Of a stretch of DNA of 64,000 nucleotides, positions 62,801 to 64,000 are shown piece after piece. How positions within the stretch are numbered: position 1 is the stretch's first letter; each line of letters begins with the position of its first letter. A program made the translations under genes and the position numbers. The notes beneath the pieces are model-generated. The model did no database searches. It saw only the letters and a program-made list of their open reading frames with translations, and was not told the DNA's origin. Location: assembly GCA_022925895.1 (NCBI GenBank), contig JAKSYS010000219.1, positions 21,387 to 85,386 of the forward strand, written 5' to 3'. This DNA is from Fragilaria crotonensis (Eukaryota; Bacillariophyta; Fragilariophyceae; Fragilariales; Fragilariaceae).

Positions 62801-63979
62801 CGGAAAAAGCTGGCGTTTCTGTGTGACATTTCTGATCGAATCGAAAATGACGCCCAATTGTGGAGCAGGGCAAAAGGTATCTCTCGATTCGCTGCAAATG
62901 TCTTTGCAATAGAGAGAAATGCGGCGCAAGTGGTTGGCACAGCCTGGGATCAACTCGACCCTGATCTGATCAGCAATGTGTCGAAATTTCGTACCTACGA
63001 TCCGTCATCTGTACGAGACTTCCTCCGACTCATCCGCAACAAACATCATCACTATGATGAACTACCGGGACACGTCAAGGTGAGAGTTGGTCCAAATCCA
63101 GACGGCTTACTTTTATACTTCAGGTCTTCCTAGACTCTTGATGCACTGCTTTAGCTTGAGCAAAGAATTCCTTGATGCCGACGATCCCTTGGCGCAGAAG
63201 TACTCGATTCCAACGCCAATTCTTCCTAGGCGGAGACTTGAAGCGAAGGAATTAGCAAACGTAGGCGAGTGCGACGATTTCGACAGGGGCGAATTCCGGA
63301 CCCCGAAGCGAATATTCAGGCTAGCACGGACACCTACACGCACCAAGAACGCAAATATGAAACGTTCGACACTCTCAATGGTGCGGTGCGCGATGACAAT
63401 TTTCTTGTAGAGAGTACCGAATGTCAAGTTGCCACCGACACAAATCACGTCGTCGACATGGAAAAAGGACAATGGGACGCGACAGCGCCTCTTCTCCCGG
63501 ATGGGGATATCGTTATCTGGGACGGAAGCACGGCCGCGAAGACTTTCAAAAGTCGCGGTTGGTTGCGTGCTGATGACGAATGGATCAGAAGAGGTGATTC
63601 AAATCTGAAGAAGTTAGATGGCAACCTGGCCCGATGCGCTGATGATTCAAAGTTTCGCACACGTTTGTGCAACCATTGGGATAAGAGTTTAGGAACGTTT
63701 TGCCCAATGCAAAACGAAATAAGTGTATTTTGCGCACGGTCCGGTCGAGTTACGTGTCAAAGAAGGCAAAAATCCAGATGGGGAAAGCTTGTTGATGCGA
63801 ATGGCAACAACTCGAACCCTAAGCACTCAGGTGGGGAGGATACGTATAGCCGCTCGATCTATTGAGGCAACAAGGAAGGAAGAAGGAAGTGGAATACGGG
63901 TAAACTGGCACCAGGAAAAGCGAAACCAAAAGCAAATCAGACGCCTGCTAGGAACTACGGGAAAACTGACATGGTATAG
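59877..63979 (+). CDS. IRE1: IRE1-type ER-stress kinase/RNase with C-terminal CCCH zinc finger (multiple frameshifts)
   Basis: Start at 59877 (MNASSDLMV; alternative 59844). A hydrophobic signal/anchor (LWVNTWLLLSLAVV) leads to a lumenal PQQ-type propeller (VVATVDGSIAGLTSN, GKVLWKQSG, ISLFDARSGAMDVKF). After a TM (MALLFVLAF, ~61550) comes the kinase: GFGGHGTVVYRG, VAVKRM, VHRDLKPANIL (across a 69-bp intron, 62088-62156), DMGLGK instead of DFG, and WQAPEVM. The KEN RNase domain holds the catalytic Tyr in KFRTYDPSSVRDFL and Arg, Asn, His in LIRNKHHHY. The frame then continues ~250 residues into a CCCH finger (CNHWDKSLGTFC, KC, FAHGPVELR) and stops at 63979. At least ten apparent indels interrupt the frame, for example at ~60228, 62031, 62601, 62708, 63120, 63300, 63730 and 63848. 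Confidence 0.82.
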
Positions 63980-64000
63980 AGAGAATTTATAATGCTCATG

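Noticed and set aside
63060-63125. Intron between GTGAGAG and TTCAG in the KEN domain
   Set aside because: The enclosed bases encode the conserved KEN end (DGLLLYF), and splicing would create an immediate stop; an indel at ~63120 explains the shift better.

Overview
The window is nuclear DNA of a photosynthetic stramenopile, most likely a pennate diatom. This is an inference from several things: Ty1/copia elements of the kind common in diatoms, compact genes with none to a few short GT-AG introns, a thylakoid-lumen precursor carrying an ER-type signal before a twin-arginine signal, a secretory-type Cpn10, and dense close-packed genes. I cannot name the species.

Layout. 1-4.4 kb: 3' part of a frameshifted Ty1/copia element. 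5.4-6.3 kb: an ARM-type helical-repeat gene. 7.2-7.6 kb: a small hAT-like MITE. 7835-19705: an ~11.9 kb DNA transposon with 26-bp terminal inverted repeats (25/26 matching), a 3-bp GTG duplication, subterminal repeats, a Plavaka/CMC-like transposase (+), a long minus-strand gene with GNAT-like, Ulp1/C48-like and second cysteine-protease-like segments, an accessory minus-strand gene and an internal ~93-bp satellite. 19.7-23.2 kb: gene-poor, with a hexanucleotide coding-like array. 23.2-29.0 kb: host genes (METTL21-like methyltransferase, HIR/SPFH protein, UTP13). 29146-35132: a young, gag-only LTR retrotransposon with ~99.5% identical LTRs, inserted between divergent UTP13 and TLDc genes. 35.8-46.9 kb: TLDc protein, a truncated lipase copy, a methyltransferase, a decayed copia fragment, an intact class-3 lipase, a MIS12-like coiled-coil protein, 6-phosphogluconate dehydrogenase, a thylakoid-lumen protein. 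48.3-64 kb: FAM133-like protein, Cpn10, Snu114/EFTUD2, FHA protein, succinyl-CoA ligase beta, a small unknown, a secreted cystatin, and IRE1 whose reading frame runs on into a CCCH zinc finger.

Host genes fall into ribosome and splicing biogenesis (UTP13, Snu114, FAM133-like), proteostasis and stress (IRE1, Cpn10, cystatin, TLDc) and central carbon metabolism (6PGD, SCS-beta). They form no operon; neighbours are divergent or convergent pairs. Upstream (promoter-side) gaps are strikingly rich in the palindrome GTAC, while convergent 3'-3' gaps are not.

Single-base frameshifts interrupt the mobile elements and also several host genes at the right-hand end (FAM133-like, Snu114, FHA, the unknown, IRE1). 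Most look like 1-nt losses, so residual assembly indels are likely there.
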